Of a DNA stretch of 32,269 nt, positions 13,517-21,212 are shown in pieces; positions within the stretch are counted from its first letter, which is position 1, and the number at the start of each line of letters is the position of its first letter. The notes under the pieces were generated by a model. The model was not told where the DNA came from and did no database searches. It worked only from the letters and a program-made list of their open reading frames with translations. Both the position numbers and the translations under genes were made by a program. The stretch comes from Streptomyces sp. SID10853. GTDB lineage: Bacteria; Actinomycetota; Actinomycetes; Streptomycetales; Streptomycetaceae. Where the stretch lies: positions 1 to 32,269 of the forward strand of contig NZ_JAAGLN010000063.1 in the NCBI RefSeq assembly GCF_010548145.1, given 5' to 3'.

Positions 13517-14914
13517 ATGGCCACCCGTGCGAAGACCAGAGAACGGCCGTCCTACCGCTGCACCGAATGCGGGTACACGACGGCCAAGTGGCTGGGCCGC
13601 TGCCCCGAGTGCCAGACATGGGGGACGGTCGAGGAGCAGGGCGGCGGGCCCGCCGTGCGGACGACGGCAGCCGGTCCCGTCAGCAGCGCCGCGGTCCCCA
13701 TCGGCCAGGTCGACAGCCGTACGGCGACGGCCCGTTCGACCGGGGTCGCCGAGCTGGACCGGGTGCTCGGCGGCGGCCTGGTGCCGGGCGCCGTGGTGCT
13801 GCTCGCGGGCGAGCCTGGCGTCGGCAAGTCCACCCTGCTGCTCGATGTCGCGGCGAAGGCGGCCGGCGCCGACCACCGCACGCTCTATGTGACGGCCGAG
13901 GAGTCGGCCAGCCAGGTCAGGCTGCGCGCCGACCGGATCCACGCGATCAACGACCACCTCTATCTGGCCGCCGAGACGGACCTCGCAGCGGTGCTCGGCC
14001 ACCTCGACGCGGTGAAGCCCTCCCTGCTGGTCCTGGACTCCGTACAGACTGTGGCCTCACCCGAGCTGGACGGCGCGCCCGGCGGCATGGCCCAGGTGCG
14101 CGAAGTGGCGGGCGCGCTGATCCGCGCGTCCAAGGAGCGCGGGATGTCCACCCTGCTCGTCGGGCACGTCACGAAGGACGGCGCGATCGCCGGGCCACGG
14201 CTCCTGGAGCACCTGGTGGACGTCGTGCTGTCCTTCGAGGGCGACCGGCACGCCCGGCTGCGGCTGGTCCGCGGCGTCAAGAACCGGTACGGGGCGACCG
14301 ACGAGGTCGGCTGCTTCGAGCTGCACGACGAGGGCATCACCGGCCTCGCCGACCCGAGCGGGCTCTTCCTGACGCGCCGTGACGAACCGGTGCCGGGGAC
14401 CTGTCTGACGGTCACCCTGGAAGGCAAGCGCCCCCTGGTCACCGAGGTCCAGGCACTCACGGTCGACTCGCAGATCCCCTCGCCCCGGCGCACCACATCC
14501 GGTCTGGAGACCTCCCGGGTCTCGATGATGCTCGCCGTCCTCGAACAGCGCGGCAGGATCAGCGCCCTCGGCAAACGCGACATCTACACGGCGACGGTCG
14601 GCGGCGTGAAGCTCACCGAACCGGCCGCCGACCTGGCCGTCGCCCTGGCCCTGGCCTCCGCCGCCGGTGACGTCCCGCTCCCGAAGAACCTGGTGGCGAT
14701 CGGCGAAGTAGGGCTCGCGGGCGAGGTCAGAAGGGTCACCGGGGTCCAGCGCAGACTCGCCGAGGCCCACCGTCTCGGCTTCACCCACGCCCTCGTACCG
14801 ACCGACCCGGGGAAGGTCCCCGCGGGCATGAAGGTCATCGAAGTGGCGGACATGGGAGACGCGCTGCGGGCCCTTCCGCGCCGTTCAAGGGCCCGCGCGC
14901 CTCAGGACGAGTGA
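13517..14914 (+). CDS. radA: DNA repair protein RadA (Sms)
   Basis: A RecA-like helicase that helps branch migration and recombination intermediate processing. The 465-residue protein has a C4 zinc finger (C15, C18, C29, C32), Walker A GEPGVGKST (98-106), Walker B LLVLDSVQT, the RadA-specific KNRYG near 260, and a C-terminal Lon-protease-like domain from about 350 without protease function. ATG 13517 lies 6 nt after TACGGT, so translation may be leaderless. disA follows 56 bp downstream on the same strand, an arrangement seen in many Gram-positive genomes where RadA and DisA interact. Confidence 0.96.
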   Translation: MATRAKTRERPSYRCTECGYTTAKWLGRCPECQTWGTVEEQGGGPAVRTTAAGPVSSAAVPIGQVDSRTATARSTGVAELDRVLGGGLVPGAVVLLAGEPGVGKSTLLLDVAAKAAGADHRTLYVTAEESASQVRLRADRIHAINDHLYLAAETDLAAVLGHLDAVKPSLLVLDSVQTVASPELDGAPGGMAQVREVAGALIRASKERGMSTLLVGHVTKDGAIAGPRLLEHLVDVVLSFEGDRHARLRLVRGVKNRYGATDEVGCFELHDEGITGLADPSGLFLTRRDEPVPGTCLTVTLEGKRPLVTEVQALTVDSQIPSPRRTTSGLETSRVSMMLAVLEQRGRISALGKRDIYTATVGGVKLTEPAADLAVALALASAAGDVPLPKNLVAIGEVGLAGEVRRVTGVQRRLAEAHRLGFTHALVPTDPGKVPAGMKVIEVADMGDALRALPRRSRARAPQDE

Positions 14915-14923
14915 GTGCGCCGG

Positions 14924-14929
14924 TAGACT
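14924..14929 (+). promoter_or_regulatory. possible disA -10 element
   Basis: TAGACT lies in the radA-disA gap, 41 nt before the disA start. No good -35 is visible. It would give disA its own short-leader transcript in addition to read-through from radA. Confidence 0.35.
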
Positions 14930-14970
14930 TTGCCCTGGTCTCGCCTGTCCGTACGAGCCGGAGGAGTGCA

Positions 14971-16095
14971 GTGGCAGCCAATGACCGAGCAGCACCCGGG
15001 AGATCCGGCGGGAGCTCGTCCGGCAATGAAGCGCTGATGCGTGCCACGCTGAGCGCTGTCGCGCCCGGCACCGCGCTGCGCGACGGCCTGGAGCGCATCC
15101 TCCGCGGGAACACCGGCGGACTGATCGTCCTGGGTATGGACAAGAGCGTCGAAGCGATGTGCACCGGCGGTTTCGTCATGGACGTGGAGTTCGCCGCGAC
15201 CCGTCTGCGGGAGCTGTGCAAGCTCGACGGCGCGCTGATCCTCGACAAGGATCTGACCAAGATCCTCCGGGCCGGCGTCCAGCTCGTCCCGGACGCGTCG
15301 ATCCCCACTGAGGAGACCGGCACCCGCCACCGCACGGCCGACCGGGTTTCCAAGCAGTGCGGCTTCCCCGTCGTCTCCGTATCGCAGTCGATGCACCTGA
15401 TCGCGCTGTACGTGGACGGGGAGCGCCGGGTCCTGGAGGAGTCGGCGGCGATCCTGTCCCGCGCCAACCAGGCGCTGGCCACGCTGGAGCGGTACAAGCT
15501 CCGCCTGGACGAGGTGGCGGGCACGCTCTCCGCGCTGGAGATCGAGGACCTGGTGACGGTCCGGGACGTGACGGCGGTCGCGCAGCGCCTCGAAATGGTC
15601 CGCCGGATCGCCACCGAGATCGCCGAGTACGTGGTGGAGCTGGGCACCGACGGCCGGCTGCTCTCGCTCCAGCTGGACGAGCTGATCGCGGGGGTCGAGC
15701 CGGAACGGGAGCTGGTGGTCAGGGATTACGTCCCGGAGCCGACGGCGAAGCGTTCGCGTACGGTCTCCGAGGCGCTGGTCGACCTGAACACGCTGAGCCA
15801 CACGGAGCTGCTCGAACTGCCCGTCGTGGCACGGGCGCTGGGGTACAGCGGCTCTCCCGAGACGCTCGACTCGGCGGTGTCGCCGCGCGGATACCGGCTG
15901 CTGGCCAAGGTGCCGAGGCTGCCCGGCGCGATCATCGAGCGGCTGGTCGAGCACTTCGGCGGGCTGCAGAAGCTGCTCGCTGCCAGTGTGGACGATCTGC
16001 AGACCGTGGACGGGGTCGGGGAGGCTCGGGCGCGGAGCGTCCGGGAGGGGCTTTCGCGGCTTGCCGAGTCCTCGATTCTGGAGCGGTACGTCTAG
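14971..16095 (+). CDS. disA: diadenylate cyclase, DNA integrity scanning protein
   Basis: Condenses two ATP to cyclic di-AMP and binds branched DNA. The 374-residue protein carries the DAC domain (about 15-150) with DGA (86-88) and RHR (119-121), the catalytic motifs, then the helical linker and a C-terminal helix-hairpin-helix DNA-binding domain (LQTVDGVGEARARSVREGL). It starts at GTG 14971, with GAGGAG 5 nt upstream; the upstream in-frame extension has no ribosome site. Neighbour radA supports the name. In Streptomyces c-di-AMP controls osmotic adaptation and wall-lytic enzymes through a riboswitch; I did not find that riboswitch in this window. Confidence 0.97.
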   Translation: MAANDRAAPGRSGGSSSGNEALMRATLSAVAPGTALRDGLERILRGNTGGLIVLGMDKSVEAMCTGGFVMDVEFAATRLRELCKLDGALILDKDLTKILRAGVQLVPDASIPTEETGTRHRTADRVSKQCGFPVVSVSQSMHLIALYVDGERRVLEESAAILSRANQALATLERYKLRLDEVAGTLSALEIEDLVTVRDVTAVAQRLEMVRRIATEIAEYVVELGTDGRLLSLQLDELIAGVEPERELVVRDYVPEPTAKRSRTVSEALVDLNTLSHTELLELPVVARALGYSGSPETLDSAVSPRGYRLLAKVPRLPGAIIERLVEHFGGLQKLLAASVDDLQTVDGVGEARARSVREGLSRLAESSILERYV

Positions 16096-16112
16096 GCGGT
16101 GGCCCGGGGTGT

Positions 16113-16141
16113 GGGGCGGGGCCTTTTCGGGGCCCCGCCCC
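16113..16141. terminator. bidirectional hairpin between disA and the 16232 gene
   Basis: GGGGCGGGGCC and GGCCCCGCCCC form a perfect 11-bp stem around TTTTCGG, 18 nt after the disA stop. It separates two converging genes. The sequence is of the GC-rich type seen between many Streptomyces genes. Confidence 0.65.
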
Positions 16142-16144
16142 GGA

Positions 16145-16200
16145 CCCCGCTCCTCAATCTCCCCCAGCTGACGCTGGGAGGTGCCCCCAGGAGGGGCTTG
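16145..16200. repeat. dispersed Streptomyces-type intergenic repeat
   Basis: Contains CCCAGC-TGAC-GCTGGG (16163-16178) within a C-rich then G-rich block ending GGTGCCCCCAGGAGGGG. I recall near-identical blocks in many Streptomyces intergenic regions. Confidence 0.45.
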
Positions 16201-16231
16201 ATTGCCCGCCGAGAGTCCTTATGTCGCTCTG

Positions 16232-17077
16232 TCAGTCCTTCGACAGGACCACTGATGTCTGCTTGAGGGGCATCCCGGGGGCCTTCGCCTCGACCAGGTA
16301 GGTGCCGGGGCCTGCCGTCTTCGGGCCAGGCTTCGTGCACTTCGGGGCCGACTTCTTGCGGTCCCACTCCACGGTGTGCTTGACCGTGCTGTTGGCCGGG
16401 ACCTGGATGAGCAGGGACGCGCCGTCCTTGGGGCAGTCCTTGGACGACCAGACGACCTCGTCGTCCGTGGTCGATGTGATCGTGAACACAGTCGCCTTGG
16501 GGCCGAAGTCGACCTTGCAGGCCGTCCCCGAGGTGTTCTTGGCGATCAGGTCGAACGTGAGCTTCTCCCCGGGGGGATAGCTGTTCTTGGGGTTGTGCAG
16601 CGTCAACTGGACTGCTCCCGCAGTGCAGTCGGGGAGGCTGGAGCCCGCCGGGACCCGCCGGCCGCCGCTCACAGCCGTACCGCCGCCGCCCGAACCGCCG
16701 CTGCCGCCCGTGCCGTTGGCGCCGTCGCCGCCACCCGAATCCGTACCGCCGGAGCCCGCGCCGTCGGATCCGCCCGAGCCCGCACCCGCGTCCGCGTCCG
16801 AGCCGGAGGCCGAACCCGACCCGCCGGAGTCACCCGAACCACCGGTACCGCCCGGCGCCCCACTGATCGCGGGGCCCGATCCGGAGGGGCCCGGGGTGAT
16901 GGAGGGCGCGGGGTTGGCCCCCTTCGCGCCCGAACTGCCGTGCTTTCCACCGCCGCCCGAAGTGACCATCCACACGACGAGAAGGGCGAGCAGCGCAACC
17001 AGAGTCGCCGCTACTGCCCTCCGTCGCCAGTAGATGGAGGAGGGAAGCGGCCCGACCGGATTGCGCATAGATCCCAC
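16232..17077 (-). CDS. membrane-anchored protein with Gly/Ser linker and extracellular beta domain
   Basis: A 281-residue envelope protein. After a short cytoplasmic N-terminus and WRRR there is one membrane helix (about 20-38, VALLALLVVWMV). A Gly/Ser-rich low-complexity linker (about 45-140) follows, long enough to cross the cell wall. The C-terminal domain (about 145-281) has three to four Cys and beta-sandwich-like strands (AVQLTLHNPKNSYPPGEKLTFDLIAKN, TYLVEAKAPG). No catalytic motif; binding to an outside ligand is a guess. The start GTG 17077 lies 7 nt after TACAGT; an ATG three codons later is possible. Confidence 0.75.
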   Translation of the reverse strand: MGSMRNPVGPLPSSIYWRRRAVAATLVALLALLVVWMVTSGGGGKHGSSGAKGANPAPSITPGPSGSGPAISGAPGGTGGSGDSGGSGSASGSDADAGAGSGGSDGAGSGGTDSGGGDGANGTGGSGGSGGGGTAVSGGRRVPAGSSLPDCTAGAVQLTLHNPKNSYPPGEKLTFDLIAKNTSGTACKVDFGPKATVFTITSTTDDEVVWSSKDCPKDGASLLIQVPANSTVKHTVEWDRKKSAPKCTKPGPKTAGPGTYLVEAKAPGMPLKQTSVVLSKD

Positions 17078-17084
17078 GGCGCAA

Positions 17085-17090
17085 ACTGTA
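17085..17090 (-). promoter_or_regulatory. -10 element, leaderless start at 17077
   Basis: TACAGT on the minus strand lies 7 nt before GTG 17077. Confidence 0.45.
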
Positions 17091-17237
17091 CGAGAGATCA
17101 GACCCAACTCAGGCCCCACCCGCCGCCGTCCGTACAACTTTTACGGATCATCATTCCGCAGACCACACCCCGTGCCCCGGTCGCAGTCCACCGGAGGCGG
17201 GGACGATCGCTCGTGGTCACCGCTGCGGGATGATTCA

Positions 17238-17243
17238 TACTGT
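17238..17243 (+). promoter_or_regulatory. -10 element, leaderless PAP2 gene
   Basis: TACTGT lies 8 nt before ATG 17252. No ribosome site is visible. Confidence 0.4.
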
Positions 17244-17251
17244 CCGTCACC

Positions 17252-17860
17252 ATGGACAGTTCTTCCGAGCTCTACCGAAACATCCTCGAATTCGCCCACT
17301 CCACGCCCTCCTGGGTGCAGCAGCTCATGGAGCTGTGGACCGAGGGCGGACTGCTGCTCTTCGCCGTGCTGTTCGTCCTCGTGTGGTGGCGGGCGCGTAC
17401 GGCGTCCGCGCAGGCGATGGCGCTGGCGCTGATCGCCCCGCTGGGGACGGCCATCGCGTACGTCTTCAGCGAGGTGCTCAAGTCGGTGATCCACGAGGAG
17501 CGTCCGTGCCGGGCCGTCGCCGGGGCGATGAGACCACTGATCGACTGTCCGGCGCCGGGCGACTGGTCCTTCCCCAGCAACCACTCGATCATCGCGGCGG
17601 CCGCGGCGGTCGGTCTGTCCCTCGCCATGGTGCGGCTGGTGTGGCTGACCGTGCCGGTCGCGGTGCTGATGGCCTTCTCGCGGGTGTTCGTCGGGGTGCA
17701 CTATCCGCACGACGTGATCGTCGGGCTGCTCCTCGGCGCGCTGATCGGGCTGCTCGTCATCGAGGGGCTGACCCGGCCCGTACGGTCGCTGGTGGAGACG
17801 GCCAGGGCGAGTGACATCAGCGTGGCGGCCTGGTTCGCGGGGCCGGGTACCCGGAACTGA
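17252..17860 (+). CDS. PAP2 family integral membrane phosphatase
   Basis: A 202-residue membrane phosphatase of the type-2 phosphatidic acid phosphatase family, which removes phosphate from lipid phosphates such as undecaprenyl pyrophosphate or phosphatidate. All three active-site motifs are present: K-x6-RP (K77 to R84-P85), PSNHS (108-112) and SR-x5-H-x3-D (S143, R144, H150, D154). About five membrane helices surround them. mutY follows 16 bp downstream, so the two may be co-transcribed. The substrate is not decided by the sequence; C55-PP recycling would fit the envelope neighbours. Confidence 0.88.
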   Translation: MDSSSELYRNILEFAHSTPSWVQQLMELWTEGGLLLFAVLFVLVWWRARTASAQAMALALIAPLGTAIAYVFSEVLKSVIHEERPCRAVAGAMRPLIDCPAPGDWSFPSNHSIIAAAAAVGLSLAMVRLVWLTVPVAVLMAFSRVFVGVHYPHDVIVGLLLGALIGLLVIEGLTRPVRSLVETARASDISVAAWFAGPGTRN

Positions 17861-17876
17861 GAGGATTGGACGTGCC

Positions 17877-18938
17877 ATGACTGCAACCACTGAGACTTCG
17901 ACGCCTGCTGCTCCCTCTTCTCCCTCCTTCGCCGCCTCTGACGCCGCTGTTTCCGACCCCGCCGCCTCTGACGCCGCTGTTTCCGACACCGCTGCTTCTG
18001 GCGCTCCTGTCCCCGGCGCCGCTGTCACCGAGGCCGGTTCCGGCGGTCTGCCGGATGCCCGGGCCGCCGCCGGACTGCACTCCTCCGTCATCACCTGGTT
18101 CGGCGCGAACGCCCGCGATCTGCCCTGGCGCCGGCCCGACGCGGGCGCCTGGGGGGTCATGGTCAGCGAGTTCATGCTCCAGCAGACCCCCGTCGTACGG
18201 GTGCTGCCGGTGTACGAGCAGTGGATGGCGCGCTGGCCGCGCCCGGCCGATCTGGCGGCCGAGCCTCCCGGCGAGGCGGTCCGCGCCTGGGGCAGGCTCG
18301 GATATCCGCGCCGCGCTCTGCGCCTTCACGGAGCGGCCCAGGCCATCACGGAACGGCACGGCGGTGAGGTGCCGTCCGAGCACGGGCAGCTGATCTCGCT
18401 GCCCGGGATCGGTGAGTACACGGCGGCGGCCGTGGCCTCGTTCGCGTACGGGCGGCGCCATGCGGTCCTGGACACCAATGTGCGGCGGGTCTTCTCCCGC
18501 GCGGTCGCCGGTGTCGAGTACCCGCCGAACGCCACCACCGCCGCCGAGCGCAGGCTCGCCCGCGCCCTGCTCCCCGACGACGAGACCACCGCCGCCCGCT
18601 GGGCCGCGGCCTCCATGGAGCTGGGCGCGCTGGTCTGCACCGCCAAGAGCCCCGCGTGCGAGCGCTGCCCGATCGCCGCGCAGTGCGTCTGGCGGCTGGC
18701 GGGCAAACCGGCGCACGCCGGGGCACCGCGGCGTGGACAGACGTACGCCGGTACGGACCGCCAGGTGCGCGGCAAGCTCCTCGCGGTGCTGCGGGACGCG
18801 CCGGGTCCCGTGCCGCAGTCGCAGCTCGACGCGGTGTGGCACGAGCCGGTGCAGCGGGCCAGGGCGCTGGACGGACTGGTCGCCGACGGGCTCGTCGAGC
18901 CGCTGGCGGACGGGGTCTACCGGCTTCCGCTCAGCTGA
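17877..18938 (+). CDS. mutY: A/G-specific adenine DNA glycosylase
   Basis: Removes adenine mispaired with 8-oxoguanine. The 353-residue protein has the MutY helix VSEFMLQQTPV with catalytic Glu98, the helix-hairpin-helix LPGIGEYTAAAV, the catalytic Asp199 (AVLDTNVRRV) and the [4Fe-4S] loop C254-x6-C261-x2-C264-x5-C270. The C-terminal MutT-like domain of E. coli MutY is not apparent; only about 80 residues follow the cluster. Residues 1-60 are an Ala/Ser/Asp repeat tail not found in typical MutY. ATG 17877 follows the PAP2 stop, with AGAGGA about 10 nt upstream. Confidence 0.93.
   Translation: MTATTETSTPAAPSSPSFAASDAAVSDPAASDAAVSDTAASGAPVPGAAVTEAGSGGLPDARAAAGLHSSVITWFGANARDLPWRRPDAGAWGVMVSEFMLQQTPVVRVLPVYEQWMARWPRPADLAAEPPGEAVRAWGRLGYPRRALRLHGAAQAITERHGGEVPSEHGQLISLPGIGEYTAAAVASFAYGRRHAVLDTNVRRVFSRAVAGVEYPPNATTAAERRLARALLPDDETTAARWAAASMELGALVCTAKSPACERCPIAAQCVWRLAGKPAHAGAPRRGQTYAGTDRQVRGKLLAVLRDAPGPVPQSQLDAVWHEPVQRARALDGLVADGLVEPLADGVYRLPLS
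17931..18020 (+). repeat. 30-bp in-frame tandem repeat in mutY
   Basis: Two 30-bp copies (17931-17960, 17961-17990) differ at one base, and a degenerate third (17991-18020) follows. They encode AASDAAVSDP, AASDAAVSDT and AASGAPVPGA at the MutY N-terminus. Third-position base use is more T-rich here than in the catalytic region. Confidence 0.8.
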
Positions 18939-18939
18939 A

Positions 18940-18959
18940 CCGGGCGGCCGGCCGCCCGG
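18940..18959. terminator. 20-bp palindrome after mutY
   Basis: CCGGGCGGCCGGCCGCCCGG is perfectly self-complementary and begins one base after the mutY stop. It is a likely terminator of the PAP2-mutY transcript and lies upstream of the sigE promoter region. Confidence 0.55.
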
Positions 18960-19008
18960 CTGGAATCGCCTGTTCCCGTTTTAAACCTGATCTCGCTGAT
19001 CTCCGTTA

Positions 19009-19045
19009 CACAATCGATGGGCAGCCGTGCGTCCGCCGACGGCTG
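19009..19045 (+). promoter_or_regulatory. possible sigE promoter and leader hairpin
   Basis: CACAAT (19009-19014) is a plausible -10 for sigE with only a poor -35. Just downstream, CAGCCGT (19022-19028) pairs with ACGGCTG (19039-19045). In S. coelicolor the sigE operon has one promoter activated by CseB; the exact site cannot be assigned here by eye. Confidence 0.3.
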
Positions 19046-19134
19046 GTACGCACAGCTCCGTGACAACGCCCCCATAGCTTCGTGGACAGACCACAGAACA
19101 GCGTGAACACGGGGAACGACGGAGGCGGTTGGCT

Positions 19135-19686
19135 ATGGCGCACGGTGAGGTGCTCGAATTCGAGGAGTACGTACGCACCAGGCAGGACGCCCTGTTGCGG
19201 AGCGCCCGCCGGCTGGTGCCCGACCCCGTCGACGCCCAGGATCTGCTGCAGACCGCTCTGGCCCGCACCTACCGCCGCTGGGAGGGCATCGCCGACAAGT
19301 CGCTGGCCGACGCCTACCTGCGCCGCGTCATGATCAACACCCGTACGGAGTGGTGGCGGGCCCGCAGGCTGGAGGAGGTCCCCACCGAGCAGCTGCCCGA
19401 CGCGAGCGTCGAGGACGGCACGGAGCAGCACGCCGACCGGGCGCTGCTGATGGACATCCTGAAGGTGCTCGCTCCCAAGCAGCGCAGTGTGGTCGTCCTG
19501 CGACACTGGGAGCAGATGAGCACCGAGGAGACGGCTGCCGCACTCGGTATGTCTGCCGGTACGGTGAAGAGCACCCTGCACCGGGCCCTTGCGCGGCTCC
19601 GGCAGGAACTGGAGAGCCGGGACATCGACGCGCGTGCGCTGGTCCGTGGGGAACAAGAGATGGGGCGGGAGCGGTGCGCGGCCTGA
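19135..19686 (+). CDS. sigE: ECF sigma factor sigma-E (envelope stress)
   Basis: An RNA polymerase sigma factor that switches on cell-wall genes when the envelope is damaged by antibiotics or lysozyme. The 183-residue protein contains sigma region 2 (EEYVRTRQDALLRSARRLVPDPVDAQDLLQ..., about 10-75) and region 4 (LAPKQRSVVVLRHWEQMSTEETAAALGMSAGTVKSTLHRAL, about 107-160). It closely matches S. coelicolor sigma-E as I recall it. ATG 19135 has GGAGG 9 nt upstream. cseA overlaps its last 13 bases and cseB-cseC follow, the canonical operon. There is no neighbouring anti-sigma factor, as expected, because control is by CseB/CseC. Confidence 0.95.
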   Translation: MAHGEVLEFEEYVRTRQDALLRSARRLVPDPVDAQDLLQTALARTYRRWEGIADKSLADAYLRRVMINTRTEWWRARRLEEVPTEQLPDASVEDGTEQHADRALLMDILKVLAPKQRSVVVLRHWEQMSTEETAAALGMSAGTVKSTLHRALARLRQELESRDIDARALVRGEQEMGRERCAA

Positions 19687-20501
19687 CAGAGGACCCGGAG
19701 GACCCGGCGGACCCCTCGGACCCGGCGGACGGTCCGGGCGCCCCCGGGCACGACGGCGGTCGCGGCGCGCCGACCGGAAGCAGGACAGCCGGAAGCAGGA
19801 CAGCCGGCGACGGAACAGCAGGAAGCAGAACGGCCGGAAGCAGAGCGGCCAGGACGAGGAGCGGCACTCTGGCGGCGGGCGTCACGGCGGTGGCCGGGCT
19901 CGCCGTCGTCGGGCTGTTCGTGGCCGGCTGCGACTCGGGCGGCACGGGGACGCGGGACGAAGGGGCGGCCCATTCGGTGCCCGCGGTCGCGCCCACCAAG
20001 GAGCCGGGGTCGGCGGCGGCCACCCGGCCGGGCGAGCGGGTGAACGCGGTGGCGCTCCTGAAGCAGGACGCGACGGTCAGCACGGCCGTCAAGCGCGATC
20101 TGAAGCCCTGCTCGGGCAGCGACTACCCGGTCGACGTCTCGTACGCACGGCTCACCGGCGGTGATGTGGCCGATGTCGTGGTGAATGTGATGACGTGCCG
20201 CAGTGCGGTGGGGGTCGCCACCTACGTCTACCGTGCGCAGGGCGGTTCGTACAAGAACGTCTTCGCCTCGGAGGCCGCGCCCGTCTACTCCGAGATCGAC
20301 CGGGGCGATCTCGTGGTGACGAAGCAGCAGTACGCGAAGGGCGACTCGATGTCGTACGCGTCGAGCGAGGACGTCCTGACGTACCACTGGACGAACAACA
20401 AGTTCGCGCAGACCGACGCCGTACACACCGACTTCAGCCGGGCGGTCGGTGACGGGGACGCCGACGGGGACCCCGCCACCACCAGCCCCGGCGGCAACTG
20501 A
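19674..20501 (+). CDS. cseA: CseA-like lipoprotein, modulator of sigma-E signalling
   Basis: A 275-residue lipoprotein in the position of CseA, which in S. coelicolor dampens the sigma-E response. The lipobox is VAGC with Cys86 after a hydrophobic stretch (GVTAVAGLAVVGLFVAG). The mature part has the conserved block CSGSDYPVDVSYARLTGGDVADVVV and EIDRGDLVVTKQQYAKGDSM. The first 65 residues are an unusually long acidic (EDPEDPADPSDPADG) then GSRTAG-repeat region. GTG 19674 is the only usable in-frame start and overlaps sigE by 13 bp with GGGAG just upstream, so translation is coupled to sigE. Confidence 0.88.
   Translation: MRGLTEDPEDPADPSDPADGPGAPGHDGGRGAPTGSRTAGSRTAGDGTAGSRTAGSRAARTRSGTLAAGVTAVAGLAVVGLFVAGCDSGGTGTRDEGAAHSVPAVAPTKEPGSAAATRPGERVNAVALLKQDATVSTAVKRDLKPCSGSDYPVDVSYARLTGGDVADVVVNVMTCRSAVGVATYVYRAQGGSYKNVFASEAAPVYSEIDRGDLVVTKQQYAKGDSMSYASSEDVLTYHWTNNKFAQTDAVHTDFSRAVGDGDADGDPATTSPGGN
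19776..19850 (+). repeat. 15-bp tandem repeat in cseA, 5 copies
   Basis: Five 15-bp units of the type GGAAGCAGGACAGCC (first two identical, third most diverged) encode GSRTA repeats just before the CseA signal segment. Confidence 0.85.
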
Positions 20502-20513
20502 GAGAGCAGCGGG

Positions 20514-21212
20514 ATGGCCGAGACCCACGTCCTCTTCGTCGAGGACGACGATGTGATCCGCGAGGCGACACAGCTCGCGCTGGAGCGGGACGGTTTCCGC
20601 GTCACCGCGATGCCCGACGGGCTCTCCGGGCTTGAGGCGTTCCGGACGAACCAGCCGGACATCGCCCTGCTCGACGTCATGCTGCCGGGGCTGGACGGGG
20701 TCTCCCTGTGCCGCCGGATCCGTGACCAGTCGACCGTCCCCGTGATCATGCTGTCGGCGCGTGCCGACTCGATCGACGTGGTGCTGGGGCTGGAGGCGGG
20801 GGCCGACGACTATGTGACGAAGCCCTTCGACGGTGCGGTCCTGGTGGCCCGTATCCGCGCTGTCCTGCGCCGGTTCGGACATGCCGGCGGCGCCGGGACG
20901 GACCGGGGCGCCGAGCCGGACGAGCGCGGGGTGCTGGCTTTCGGTGACATCGAGGTCGACACGGAGGGCATGGAGGTGCACAAGGGCGGCGCCCCTGTGG
21001 CACTGACCCCGACCGAGATGCGGCTGCTCCTGGAATTCTCCTCGGCGCCCGGCACGGTGCTCTCCCGCGACAAGCTCCTGGAGCGGGTCTGGGACTACGG
21101 CTGGGGCGGTGACACCCGGGTCGTGGACGTGCATGTGCAGCGGCTGCGGACAAAGATCGGACAGGACAGGATCGAAACGGTCCGCGGCTTCGGATACAAG
21201 CTGAAGGCATGA
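20514..21212 (+). CDS. cseB: response regulator CseB
   Basis: An OmpR/PhoB-family regulator that, when phosphorylated by CseC, activates the sigE promoter. The 232-residue protein has the receiver acidic pair D11-D12, phospho-acceptor D54 in LLDVMLPG, S81 and K103 (VTKP), and a C-terminal winged helix (about 130-232) ending VDVHVQRLRTKIG...IETVRGFGYKL. ATG 20514 is 12 bp after the cseA stop. Its own stop TGA (21210-21212) overlaps an ATG at 21209, but that ATG now opens only a 39-codon frame because of a local duplication. Confidence 0.95.
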   Translation: MAETHVLFVEDDDVIREATQLALERDGFRVTAMPDGLSGLEAFRTNQPDIALLDVMLPGLDGVSLCRRIRDQSTVPVIMLSARADSIDVVLGLEAGADDYVTKPFDGAVLVARIRAVLRRFGHAGGAGTDRGAEPDERGVLAFGDIEVDTEGMEVHKGGAPVALTPTEMRLLLEFSSAPGTVLSRDKLLERVWDYGWGGDTRVVDVHVQRLRTKIGQDRIETVRGFGYKLKA

